DNA of 64,000 bases from the NCBI GenBank assembly GCA_963771715.1, contig CAVYUQ010000022.1, positions 1 through 64,000 of the forward strand. The letters are read 5' to 3'. The DNA is from JACVRW01 sp963771715 (GTDB taxonomy: Bacteria > Actinomycetota > Thermoleophilia > Solirubrobacterales > Thermoleophilaceae). The translations under genes and the position numbers were made by a program. Positions 17,048-24,691 of this stretch are shown piece after piece (positions within the stretch are counted from its first letter, which is position 1; each line of letters begins with the position of its first letter). A model generated the notes under the pieces. That model was not told the origin of the DNA, ran no database searches, and saw nothing but the letters and a program-made list of their open reading frames with translations.

Positions 17048-17439
17048 GAGCCAGCGCGCGCCGCGACGACGGCGGCCTCAAGCAGACCGTCGCGATGCGC
17101 GGCCACACCCTGGTGTCCGACGAGCCGAAGGACGAGGGCGGCGACGACTCGGGGCCCAGCCCGCAGGAGCTGCTCGCCGCCAGCCTCGCCTCCTGCACCG
17201 CGATCACCATGGAGATGTACGCCAAGCGCAAGGGCTGGGACGTGGGCGACGTCGCGGTCCACGTGGACTACGAGCCGGCCCAGCGCGGCTCCCCCACTCG
17301 CTTTCGCATGAGGGTCGACTTCCCCAAGGAGGTGCCCGAGGAGCAGCGCGAGCGCCTCATGCAGATCGGCGCGAAGTGCCCCGTGCACCGGGTGCTCGAG
17401 GGCGAGGTCATGTTCGAGGAGACCGTCGAGCTGGTCTAG
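17044..17439 (+). CDS. OsmC/Ohr family peroxide-type hydrolase or redox protein
   Basis: 131 residues. SPQELLAASLASCTAITMEMYAKRKGW contains the first reactive Cys and KCPVHRVLEG contains the second, the pair used by OsmC-like thiol peroxidases. The OsmC (YhfA-like) branch rather than Ohr is suggested by the CPVHR motif. It is probably cytosolic and reduces organic hydroperoxides; the exact substrate is not known. It is the last gene of the DUF1015-adenosyltransferase-OsmC unit. Confidence 0.88.
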   Translation: MRASARRDDGGLKQTVAMRGHTLVSDEPKDEGGDDSGPSPQELLAASLASCTAITMEMYAKRKGWDVGDVAVHVDYEPAQRGSPTRFRMRVDFPKEVPEEQRERLMQIGAKCPVHRVLEGEVMFEETVELV

Positions 17440-18227
17440 TCAGGCGTCCGGCCTGAACTCCCACATCGAGAGGCTGCCGAGCGGCCGGAAGCCCGCTCGC
17501 TCGTACGTCGAATAGCCCATGGCCGTGGACACCAGCGTCGAGGTCTCGAGGCCGCGCTCGACGGCGTCCGCGAGCGCGTGCCCGAGCAGGTTCCCCGAGA
17601 TGCCGCGTCCGCGCGCCTCGGGGACGACCGCCACGCACTCCACGTCGGTGTTGCCGTCATGGTCGGTCATCAGCAGGCACCCGACCGGCTCGCCCTCGTG
17701 GCGGGCCACGTAGACGTGGGTCGAGTCGCTCGGCGGGACCGCTGAGCGCGCGCGTGAAGGAGTCGGTGCCGAAGGGGTAGGCGCGGTCGTTAAGCGGGCC
17801 CACCAGGCGCGAAGTCGCCGTCGCGGGTCCAGTCCGGCAGAGCATCGGACGGCGGCCTCTCCACGCCGGCCAGGTCGTGCAGCATGGCTGTCGGCTGGGC
17901 ATCGAGCACGTGGCCCCGCGCCTCGAGGAAGCGCGCGCTGCGATCGTCGTCCGGCCATACCCACACGGTCCACTTGGCGCCGATCTGGCGGTAGGCATCG
18001 GCCACCTCGTCGTACGCGGCCTCGAGGGCCTCCGGGCTCCGGTACACCACGCCGTTCGCCACGGCCCGCTCCGGAGCCGCGGGCACCATCGCCGCGAACA
18101 CGCCGTCGCGCTCGACCGCGTGCGCGCCCTCGGACGAGGCCCCGCAGAGGCGATAGAAGGCGAACAGCCCGTCGACCACGTTCTCGATCACCGGGACATT
18201 GTGGAGGACTAGACTCGAACCGGCCAT
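17440..18227 (-). CDS. GNAT family N-acetyltransferase, two frameshifts
   Basis: The N-terminal two-thirds (ENVVDGLFAFYRLCGASSEG, NGVVYRSPEALEAAYDEVADAYRQIGAKWTVWVWPDDDRSARFLEARGH) and the C-terminal acetyl-CoA domain (HVYVARHEGEPVGCLLM, DVECVAVVPEARGRGISGNLLGHAL) lie in different frames, linked by a short middle segment (LVGPLNDRAYPFGTDSFTRAL) in the third frame. Adding GC pairs near 17810 (TTCGCGCC) and 17735 (CAGCGGTC) restores one frame of about 263 codons. GRGISG is the pyrophosphate-binding motif. The acceptor is unknown. Its ATG overlaps the divergent isochorismatase-like start in a shared CATG. Confidence 0.78.
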
Positions 18228-19272
18228 GCGCGAGCTGCCGGTCCCGGAGCACTTCGACCCGAGCCGCGCCGGCGAGGTGTGGCGGGTCCCCTACGAGGAC
18301 CGCGCACGCGCGGCTGAGGCCTGGGCCGAGGAGCACGGCATCCGGCGAGCAGCCGACGACTCCTTCCGCATGTGCCTCCTCGCGGTCGACGTCCAGAACA
18401 CCTTCTGCGTCCCGGGCTTCGAGCTCTTCGTCGGCGGGCGGTCGGGCACGGGCGCCGTCGAGGACAGCCGCCGGCTCTGCGAGTTCGTGTATCGGAACCT
18501 CGGCGCGATCACCCAGATCTTCCCGAGCCTCGACACGCACCACGCCATGCAGGTCTTCCACGCGATCTGGCTCGTCGACGAGCATGGCAACCACCCGGAG
18601 CCGTACACGCTGGTCTCGCCCGAGGACGTCGAGGCGGGCCGCTGGAGGGTGAACGAGGCCGTCGCCGAGGCGCTCGGCATCGGCGCCGACTACGCGGCGC
18701 GCCACCTCGCCCACTACACGCGACGGCTCGCGGAGGGCGGCAAGTACAACCTGACGATCTGGCCCTACCACGCCCTGCTCGGGGGGATCGGCCACGCGCT
18801 GGTCTCGGCGGTCGAGGAGGCGGTCTTCTTCCACGGGGTGGCTCGCTACAGCCGGCCGGAGTTCCAGGTGAAGGGCGACAACCCTCTCACCGAGCACTAT
18901 TCGATGCTCGGACCGGAGGTCACCGAGGGACCGGACGGCGACAGGCTCGGCGGGACGAATACGGAGTTGATCGACAGGTTGCGCAGCTTCGATGCCGTCG
19001 TGGTGGCGGGGCAGGCGAAGAGCCACTGCCTCGCGTGGACCATCGACGACCTCCTGGAGGACGAGGACCTGCACGAGCACGGGCTTGCCGAGCGCGTCTA
19101 CCTGCTCGAGGACTGTACGTCTCCGGTGGTCGTCCCGGGCGTGGTCGACTACACGGACGAGGCCGACGCCGCCTTCGAGCGCTACGCAGCGGCCGGCATG
19201 CACGTCGTGCGGTCCACCACCCCGATCGAGAGCTGGCCGGGCCTGGCGGACCGGGTGGCGGAGCTTCGATAG
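18226..19272 (+). CDS. Isochorismatase-like cysteine hydrolase
   Basis: 348 residues, longer than a usual isochorismatase (about 200). FRMCLLAVDVQNTFCVPGFEL gives the catalytic Asp, and VVVAGQAKSHCLAWTIDDLL gives the nucleophilic Cys after a typical cis-peptide site. The N-terminal extension of about 50 residues and a large insert (NLTIWPYHALLGGIGHALVSAVEEAVFFHGVAR) mark the nicotinamidase-related subfamily of unknown substrate. The ATG at 18226 has TAGACT ending 10 nt upstream. A more distant GGAGGA is too far to decide the start. Confidence 0.85.
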   Translation: MRELPVPEHFDPSRAGEVWRVPYEDRARAAEAWAEEHGIRRAADDSFRMCLLAVDVQNTFCVPGFELFVGGRSGTGAVEDSRRLCEFVYRNLGAITQIFPSLDTHHAMQVFHAIWLVDEHGNHPEPYTLVSPEDVEAGRWRVNEAVAEALGIGADYAARHLAHYTRRLAEGGKYNLTIWPYHALLGGIGHALVSAVEEAVFFHGVARYSRPEFQVKGDNPLTEHYSMLGPEVTEGPDGDRLGGTNTELIDRLRSFDAVVVAGQAKSHCLAWTIDDLLEDEDLHEHGLAERVYLLEDCTSPVVVPGVVDYTDEADAAFERYAAAGMHVVRSTTPIESWPGLADRVAELR

Positions 19273-19277
19273 CCGGC

Positions 19278-19829
19278 GTGCCGGAGCTTCGGGAGCTGCT
19301 CCTCACACCGGAGCAGGCGGCGGCCATGGACGCGCCCGGCCACAAGGACGCCGCGGTGCTCGTGCCCCTGTACGAGGACCCGCTCACCGCCGTGTTCACC
19401 GAGCGGCGCGCCGACCTTCGCCGCCACGCCGGCGAGATCTCGTTCCCCGGCGGCCGCCAGGACCACCCGGAGGAGGACCTGAGGGCGTGCGCCCTACGCG
19501 AGGCGGACGAGGAGATCGGGCTCGACCCGGCCGGCGTCGAGCTGGTGGGCGCCCTGCCGCCGGTCGGCACGTTCGTGACCGGCTACCGCATCTTCCCGTT
19601 CGTGGGCCTGATCGAGCCGGGGCAGAGCTGGCGCCCGCAGGCGAGCGAGGTCGAGAAGGTGCTCGAGTTCACGCTCGCCGACCTCGTGCGCGGGCACGAG
19701 ATGCAGCGGCTGATCCGCAAGGGCGTGCCGATCAAGACGCCCACCTACACGGTGGACGGCCATCTTGTCTGGGGAGCGACCGCGCGGATCGTGGAGTCGC
19801 TGCTCGAGCGGCTTACGCCGCTGCTCTAG
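19278..19829 (+). CDS. NUDIX hydrolase, CoA-pyrophosphatase-like
   Basis: 183 residues from the GTG at 19278, five bases after the preceding stop. ISFPGGRQDHPEEDLRACALREADEEIGL is the NUDIX box; the upstream UPF0035-like signature FTERRADLRRHAGEISFPGG is typical of coenzyme-A diphosphatases (NudL, Nudt7). The enzyme would hydrolyse CoA or acyl-CoA to phosphopantetheine and ADP. Its stop is interlocked with that of the convergent rhodanese in a CTAG (19826-19829). Confidence 0.88.
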   Translation: MPELRELLLTPEQAAAMDAPGHKDAAVLVPLYEDPLTAVFTERRADLRRHAGEISFPGGRQDHPEEDLRACALREADEEIGLDPAGVELVGALPPVGTFVTGYRIFPFVGLIEPGQSWRPQASEVEKVLEFTLADLVRGHEMQRLIRKGVPIKTPTYTVDGHLVWGATARIVESLLERLTPLL

Positions 19830-20668
19830 ACGTCCTTCTCGATCGGCACCGCGACCATGTTGCCCCACTCGGTCCACGAGCCGTCGTAGTTCTTCACGTC
19901 GTCCTGGCCGAGCAGCTCGTGCAGCACGAACCAGGTGTGTGCGGAGCGCTCGCCGATGCGGCAGTAGGCGATGATCGGATTGCCGTTCGTGACGCCCTTG
20001 CTCGAGTACAGCTCGCTGAGCTCGTCGGCGGTCTTGAAGGTCCCGTCCTCCTGCACGGCCTGCGCCCAGGGCACCGAGGCGGCGCCGGGGATGTGGCCGC
20101 CGCGCTGCGCGCCCTCCTGCTCGTAGCCGGCCATCGCGATCAGCTCGCCGGAGAACTCCTGCGGCGAGCGCACGTCCACGAGCCGCGTGTCCGAGTCGAG
20201 CGCCGCCTGGACCTCGTCGCGCAGCGCGCGGATCGTCGCATCGCCCTCCTGGGCGGAGAACTGCTGCGCGCCGTAGCTCGGGACGTCGGTGGTGGTGGGC
20301 CGGCCCTCGGAGATCCACTTCTCGCGCGGTCCGTTCATGAGCTTCACGTTGTCGTGGCCGTAGTACTTGAGGTACCAGTACGTGTAGGCGGCGAACCAGT
20401 TGTTGCGGTCCCCGTACAGGACGACGGTGTGGTCGTTCGAGATGCCTCGGCTTCCGAACAGCTCGCCGAACTCCGCCGGCCCGAGAAAGTCGCGCTTGAC
20501 CTGGTCCTGGAGGTCCTTCTTCCAGTCGAAGCCGATCGCGCCCGGGATGTGCGCCTCCGCGTAGAGCGCTGGGTTCTCGTCGACCTCGACGACCCGGATC
20601 GAGTCGTCACCCAGGTGGTTCTCGACCCACTGGGTGTCCACGAGCACGTCCTTGGCGTAGTCCGCCAC
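19826..20668 (-). CDS. Thiosulfate/mercaptopyruvate sulfurtransferase (tandem rhodanese)
   Basis: 280 residues, with two rhodanese domains. The first (LVDTQWVENHLGDDSIRVVEVDE, AHIPGAIGFDWKKDLQD) is inactive. The second carries the active-site loop AYCRIGERSAHTWF after RLVDVRSPQEFSGE and HIPGAASVPWAQAV. The CRIGERS loop is the thiosulfate type. It moves sulfane sulfur to cyanide or a thiol acceptor in the cytosol. The GTG at 20668 is preceded by GGAGAGGAACA, a good ribosome site. Confidence 0.92.
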   Translation of the reverse strand: MADYAKDVLVDTQWVENHLGDDSIRVVEVDENPALYAEAHIPGAIGFDWKKDLQDQVKRDFLGPAEFGELFGSRGISNDHTVVLYGDRNNWFAAYTYWYLKYYGHDNVKLMNGPREKWISEGRPTTTDVPSYGAQQFSAQEGDATIRALRDEVQAALDSDTRLVDVRSPQEFSGELIAMAGYEQEGAQRGGHIPGAASVPWAQAVQEDGTFKTADELSELYSSKGVTNGNPIIAYCRIGERSAHTWFVLHELLGQDDVKNYDGSWTEWGNMVAVPIEKDV

Positions 20669-20737
20669 TGTTCCTCTCCAATTCTCCTGAAAGCTGGTCG
20701 GGGTTTACCGTATCGAAGCTCGATCCCCGTCTAGGGC

Positions 20738-20743
20738 TATTGT
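20738..20743 (+). promoter_or_regulatory. Candidate -10 element TATTGT, leaderless
   Basis: TATTGT ends 9 nt before the ATG at 20753; no Shine-Dalgarno is visible. Confidence 0.3.
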
Positions 20744-20752
20744 GCCGAGCTG

Positions 20753-21458
20753 ATGGAGCACGCGCCGCTGCGACCAGTGCCCGCCCGACCCGCCGGTCCC
20801 GTCGACCCGGCGGCAGCTATCCGCGAGGTCGTCGCCGTGCTGCCCGCGCTGGCGCCTGTCGAGGCCCGAGCCCTGGCGCTGGTGGCGCTCGCCGACAGGC
20901 CGCGGCCCCAGGTGGCCGAGCTGCTCGGCATCGAGGAGCAGGAGCTCGGCGCGGTGCTCGCAGCGGCCCGCAAGGAGCTCAGGCAGACGATCACCCCGCT
21001 CGGAGGCAGCGGCTGGTGCGAGCGCGCGGAGGGCCTGATCTCGGACCGGCTCGACGGCGCGCTGCTCGAGCGCGACGCCCGCCGCCTCGACGTGCACCTG
21101 CGCAACTGCACGCGCTGCGTGGAGCACGAGCGCCGGCTCGTGCAGGCCACCGACTCGCTGCTGGCCGGGGTCGCACCGCTGTCCGGCCGCCCGGGGGCCG
21201 CTCTTGGCCCGACCGCGCTGGTGCCTGTGGGCGAGGACGTCGTGCCGGAGGACGAGCGCACCGCGGAGGCGGGCGCGCAGGAGGCCCGCGCCGTCCTCCG
21301 AGCAGATCGCGGCCGCCGCCGAGGTCCTCGTGACCGCCCGCACCCGGCGCCAGCTCGCCACAGCCGTCACGTGGAACGCGATGATCGCCATCGCGCTCAT
21401 CCTCACGATCGCCTCGATCGCCGTCATCGTCGCCGGCATCCTCGGCGCGCACCTCTAG
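20753..21458 (+). CDS. Sigma4-like/zinc-finger (zf-HC2) membrane protein, frameshifted
   Basis: About 235 codons when repaired. Residues about 20-80 (LPALAPVEARALALVALADRPRPQVAELLGIEEQELGAVLAAARKEL) resemble a sigma-70 region 4 helix-turn-helix. Then HLRNCTRCVEHERRL is the HxxxCxxC zinc motif of anti-sigma factors. The end (TWNAMIAIALILTIASIAVIVAGIL) is a transmembrane helix in a second frame. Restoring a GC near 21290 gives EARAPSSEQIAAAAEVL and joins the parts. It looks like a membrane anti-sigma-type regulator carrying its own HTH; no partner sigma factor is adjacent. Confidence 0.72.
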
Positions 21459-21935
21459 CGTCCCAGCAGGCGCTCCACGGCCGCGGTCATCTCTTCGAGC
21501 CACGCCTCGTGCGCCGCCGGGTCCGTGTTGACGATCTCCACCGGTATGTGCCAGGTCCCTGACGCCTCGCGCACGATCGACGCGCCCTGCTCGAGCAGCG
21601 CGGCGTCCGCGCTGCCCGTGGCCTCGTAGACCAGGCCGCGCACGGGCGTGTCCACCAGGTGCTCCAGCGAGCGAGCGCAGCCGCGGGCCGTGCACGTCGG
21701 GCGAGTCCGCGGCGCTGCCCATCAGCCAGCACACCACCGTGACCCCGGCGAGCGCGGGCACGAGGGTGCCGAGCCGGTCCGGATCCGCCGGCACTCCCTC
21801 GATGCCGCCTGTTTCGAGCTCCGCCACGCGCGCCGGGGACCGGCTCGTGCCCCGCACCGCGTGCCCCGCGCGGGCGAGCGCAGCCCCGAGGGCCTGGCCG
21901 CGGCAGCCGCAGCCCACGATCAGGACGCGGGCCAA
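21455..21935 (-). CDS. NAD(P)-binding Rossmann protein, frameshifted
   Basis: About 161 codons. The N-terminus VLIVGCGCRGQALGAALARAGHAVRGTSRSP is a nucleotide-binding fold of the SDR/NmrA-like type, continuing through VPALAGVTVVCWLMGSA. The C-terminal part (LVDTPVRGLVYEATGSADAALLEQGASIVREASGTWHIPVEIVNTDPAAHEAW) lies in another frame. The break is near 21670 and is repaired by adding CG in TGCGCTCG. I place the start at the TTG at 21935, with low certainty. The stop interlocks with the zinc-finger gene in CTAG (21455-21458). The substrate is unknown. Confidence 0.68.
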
Positions 21936-22273
21936 GTCAGTCGTCCGCGGGAGGGGGGCTCGCGCCCGGGCGGCCCGCCCGCCGGCCGCGCCCGGCGGCG
22001 CAGCTCCTGGCGCCAGCGCTCGTCCGCCGCCACCTGGGCGCGGATGTCGTCCTCGGTTATCTCCTGGCGGCCGCTCGCGCGGCGGCGCGCGTTCTGGGCC
22101 TCGATCATCTGGTCCACGTCGTCGATCTCCAGCTCGGCCTCGACCTCGGGCGAGCGCGTGGGACGCCAGTCCACCTGCTCCGCCCCGGATCCGGGATACC
22201 ACTTCCCGATCGCCAGGAAGATCCCGATCACAACCAGCCCCCCGAAGAAGACGAACAACGAGAACTCGTCCAC
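21920..22273 (-). CDS. Small membrane-anchored protein of unknown function
   Basis: 117 residues from the GTG at 22273. It has one N-terminal transmembrane helix (FSLFVFFGGLVVIGIFLAIG), a short loop, then an acidic helical region (PEVEAELEIDDVDQMIEAQNARRRASGRQEITEDDIRAQVAADERWRQELRRR). No family is recognised; the helical tail could be a coiled coil. It slightly overlaps the start of the Rossmann gene downstream, so they may be coupled. It is divergent from the thiolase with a 26-bp gap. Confidence 0.68.
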   Translation of the reverse strand: MDEFSLFVFFGGLVVIGIFLAIGKWYPGSGAEQVDWRPTRSPEVEAELEIDDVDQMIEAQNARRRASGRQEITEDDIRAQVAADERWRQELRRRARPAGGPPGREPPSRGRLTWPAS

Positions 22274-22299
22274 GCGAGGCGAGTGTACGCTCCCGCCGC

Positions 22300-23508
22300 A
22301 TGCGGGACGCAGTGATCGTCGACGCCCTTCGCACCCCGATCGGCCGCTACGCGGGCGTGCTCTCCGCCGTCCGGCCCGACGACCTCGCCGCCCGCACCAT
22401 CGCGGCGGTCGTGGAGCGCAACGAGCTCGACCCGGCCTCGATCGACGAGGTCTACATGGGCTGCACGAACCAGGCGGGCGAGGACAACCGCAACGTCGCG
22501 CGCATGGCCTCGCTGATCGCCGGCCTCCCCGTGGAGGTGCCCGGGCGTGACGGTGAACCGGCTCTGCGCCTCGGGCCTCGAGGCCGTCGTCCAGGCCGCG
22601 CGCCAGGTCCGGCTCGGCGAGGCGGAGCTCGTGCTGGCCGGGGGCGTCGAGTCGATGTCGCGCGCGCCGCTCGTGATGCTGAAGCCCGAGCGCGGCTTCC
22701 CGCGCGGCAACCCGGAGCTCGTGGACACGACGATCGGCTGGCGCTTCACCAATCCCCGGCTGGCCGAGCGCCACTCCACCGAGTCCATGGGCGAGACGGC
22801 CGAGAACGTGGCCGAGCGCTACGGCGTCTCGCGCGAGGACCAGGACGCCTTCGCGCTCGAATCGCACCGGCGAGCGCTCGCGGCCGCCGAGGCCGGGCGC
22901 TTCGACGACGAGATCGTGACCGTCGAGGTGCCCCAGCCGAAGGGCGACCCGGTGACCGTGCACGCCGACGAGGGCCCGCGCCCGGACACCTCGCTCGAGC
23001 GCCTCGCCGCGCTTCGACCGATCTTCCGCGAGGGCGGCAGCGTGACCGCGGGCAACTCGTCACAGATCAACGACGGCGCCGCCTGCGTCCTGGTGACGAG
23101 CGAGGAGCGTGCCGGCGAGCTCGGCCGCGAGCCGCTCGCGCGGCTGGTGAGCAGCGCGTCGGCCGGCGTGGACCCCGCGTACATGGGAATCGGGCCGGTG
23201 CCCGCCACGCGCAGGGCGCTCGAGCGCGCGGGCCTGGAGCCGAAGGACATCGACCTCGTCGAGCTGAACGAGGCGTTCGCCTCGCAGGTGCTCGCGTCGA
23301 TGCGCGAGCTCGGCTTCGACCACGAGCGCCTGAACGTGAACGGCGGCGCGATCGCGCTCGGGCACCCGCTCGGAGCCTCCGGAGCCCGCCTGCTCGGCAC
23401 GCTCGCGTGGGAGCTGCGCCGCCGCGGCGCGCGTTACGGACTCGCGACGATGTGCATCGGCGTCGGGAGGGCATGGCCGCGGTGATCGAGAACCCGGCGG
23501 CGGGCTAG
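22300..23508 (+). CDS. Acetyl-CoA acetyltransferase/3-ketoacyl-CoA thiolase, two frameshifts
   Basis: 402 codons over the whole span, the normal thiolase length. The parts seen in order are MRDAVIVDALRTPIGRYAG, then TVNRLCASGLEAVV with the nucleophilic Cys, then GGVESMSRAPLVM, and finally NVNGGAIALGHPLGASGARLL (catalytic His) and CIGVG (second Cys). The middle is in one frame, and the first 80 codons and the last few are in another. Breaks lie near 22540 and 23470; here loss or gain of a single G in a GGG run fits about as well as a dinucleotide change. It condenses or cleaves acyl-CoA and 3-ketoacyl-CoA. TACGCT ends 8 nt before the ATG. Confidence 0.88.
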   Translation: MRDAVIVDALRTPIGRYAGVLSAVRPDDLAARTIAAVVERNELDPASIDEVYMGCTNQAGEDNRNVARMASLIAGLPVEVPGRDGEPALRLGPRGRRPGRAPGPARRGGARAGRGRRVDVARAARDAEARARLPARQPGARGHDDRLALHQSPAGRAPLHRVHGRDGRERGRALRRLARGPGRLRARIAPASARGRRGRALRRRDRDRRGAPAEGRPGDRARRRGPAPGHLARAPRRASTDLPRGRQRDRGQLVTDQRRRRLRPGDERGACRRARPRAARAAGEQRVGRRGPRVHGNRAGARHAQGARARGPGAEGHRPRRAERGVRLAGARVDARARLRPRAPERERRRDRARAPARSLRSPPARHARVGAAPPRRALRTRDDVHRRREGMAAVIENPAAG

Positions 23509-23857
23509 CTCCGTCAGGCCGAACGATCCGGCGACGCCGGCGAGGAGCACCACGACGAACTTCAGCTCCGCCGGGACGGGGAGCGGCTGGACCGCGAACG
23601 CCAGACCGACGAGCACCGGTGGATGGATGATGAACGCGCCGTAGGCCGGCGGCGCCATCCTCCGGATCAGGGGTCGGAAGTAGCGCTCCTCGTGCGTCCG
23701 GAAGTGCGCGACCGCCCACAGGGAGACGCAGGTGGCGAGCAGCGCCCTCCATCAGGGCGCCGACCGCGGCCTGCCAGTGCCAGCCGCCCGCGAAGCGATC
23801 CTCGGCGGCGCCGCCGTCGAAGAAGCCGCCGGCCAGCAGGACCGCCGGGAATCTCGA
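23434..23857 (-). pseudogene. C-terminal remnant of a membrane acyltransferase (Acyltransferase_3 type)
   Basis: The translated fragment runs FPAVLLAGGFFDGG, then WHWQAAVGALMEG, and after a frameshift near 23747 continues LLATCVSLWAVAHFRTHEERYFRPLIRRMAPPAYGAFIIHPPVLVGLAF and ELKFVVVLLAGVAGSFGLTELARR. This is the last four or so membrane helices of an OatA/YiaH-like O-acyltransferase, including the conserved AYGAFIIHPPVLV. No N-terminal two-thirds and no start are present, so this is a truncated pseudogene. Its 3' end overlaps the thiolase gene. Confidence 0.7.
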
Positions 23858-23965
23858 GTGGTGACGAGGTGACTGGGTCCGGCATCTTCGCCATGGGCAG
23901 CACCATTCTCGCGCGAAGGAGCGGCGCTGGCGACCCGTTGGCCCCAGAACTTGTGCCGGAGCTGC

Positions 23966-24580
23966 CTAGCCGATGGTGTGGTCGCCGGGGCCGTCGCTCG
24001 TGGCCTGCGACTGGAAGCTCACCGACGCGGCATGGCTCGAGTCCGAGTTGCCGTTGTGGTTGTCGTCGGAGTTGGAGTCGTCCGACGCCTGCGCCTTGCT
24101 CGAGTCGGTGGCGCCGTTGCCGTTGTCATCCGAGTTCGAGTCCGTCACCTGCTGGCCGTGGCTCGAATCGGTGTTGCCGTTGTGGTTCTGGTCCGAGTTG
24201 GAGTCGTCGGCCTTCACCTTCGCGGCCGCCTGGTGCGTGCTCGAGTCGCTGTCGCCGTCGCCGTTGTCGTCCGACTCCGACTCCTGACCGCCGGTCACCG
24301 CGTTGTCGGTGTCCGTCTCGTCGTCGTCGCCGCCGCCGGGCCCCGAGTTGTCCTCGCCATCGTCGTCGCTGGCCTTGCCGGTCACTGCGAGGGCCTTCCC
24401 GATCAGGCCATGATCGAGATCGAAGGCGGCGGTCGCGAACAGGGACGTGCCCGTGAAGAGGACGAACGCCACGCAGAACGTCAGCAGCCGGCGTGTGAGC
24501 GACAGCTGGTTCTCGAGCAGATCGTCCGGACCCTCCGAGAGGCGGAGGTAGGCGGTTGAAGGATGCATGTCTCGGTTCAT
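23966..24580 (-). CDS. Secreted or anchored acidic Asn/Ser/Asp repeat protein
   Basis: 204 residues. A cytoplasmic lead (MHPSTAYLRLSEGPDDLLENQLSLTRR) precedes one transmembrane helix (about 31-53, LLTFCVAFVLFTGTSLFATAAF). The rest is a highly acidic low-complexity tail. Three exact-length 21-residue units (126-188) of the form DSNSDxNxNGxxDSS follow a degenerate one. The Asp/Asn spacing could bind calcium, but the units lack the RTX consensus. The ATG at 24580 lies 9 nt after GGAG. It is on the same strand as a Ser/Thr kinase gene upstream; the many Ser residues are possible targets only by speculation. Confidence 0.72.
   Translation of the reverse strand: MNRDMHPSTAYLRLSEGPDDLLENQLSLTRRLLTFCVAFVLFTGTSLFATAAFDLDHGLIGKALAVTGKASDDDGEDNSGPGGGDDDETDTDNAVTGGQESESDDNGDGDSDSSTHQAAAKVKADDSNSDQNHNGNTDSSHGQQVTDSNSDDNGNGATDSSKAQASDDSNSDDNHNGNSDSSHAASVSFQSQATSDGPGDHTIG
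24017..24205 (-). repeat. Three 63-bp in-gene tandem units
   Basis: 189 bp equal exactly three 63-bp units coding for 21 residues each, starting DSNSD. The third-position differences between copies show they are not brand new. Confidence 0.72.
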
Positions 24581-24657
24581 CGGCTAGCTCCTGGTTCGAA
24601 TTCGAGCCTCAGACCTAAAACCCGACGTATTCCCGAAACTCACGCGCCGTTGCGCAA

Positions 24658-24678
24658 GCCGCGGGCTTGGCCCGCGGC
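24658..24678. terminator. Hairpin downstream of the Ser/Thr kinase
   Basis: GCCGCGGGC (24658-24666) and GCCCGCGGC (24670-24678) form a perfect 9-bp stem with a 3-nt loop. On the minus strand it follows the kinase stop by 13 bp, but no U-run follows it. A T5 run lies 11 bases away on the plus side, where no gene ends. It is a plausible but imperfect terminator. Confidence 0.5.
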
Positions 24679-24691
24679 GCAGCGATGCTTT

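Noticed and set aside
18205..18225. ACTCGAACC-type sequence that looks like a tRNA T-loop
   Set aside because: It is a coincidental 10-mer at a gene start; no cloverleaf is possible.
24017..24205. 63-bp repeats as a CRISPR or regulatory iteron
   Set aside because: They keep reading frame within a protein-coding gene and have no spacers.
24585..24604. GGTTCGAATTCGAGCC resembling a tRNA T-arm
   Set aside because: No acceptor, anticodon or D-arm can be formed around it.
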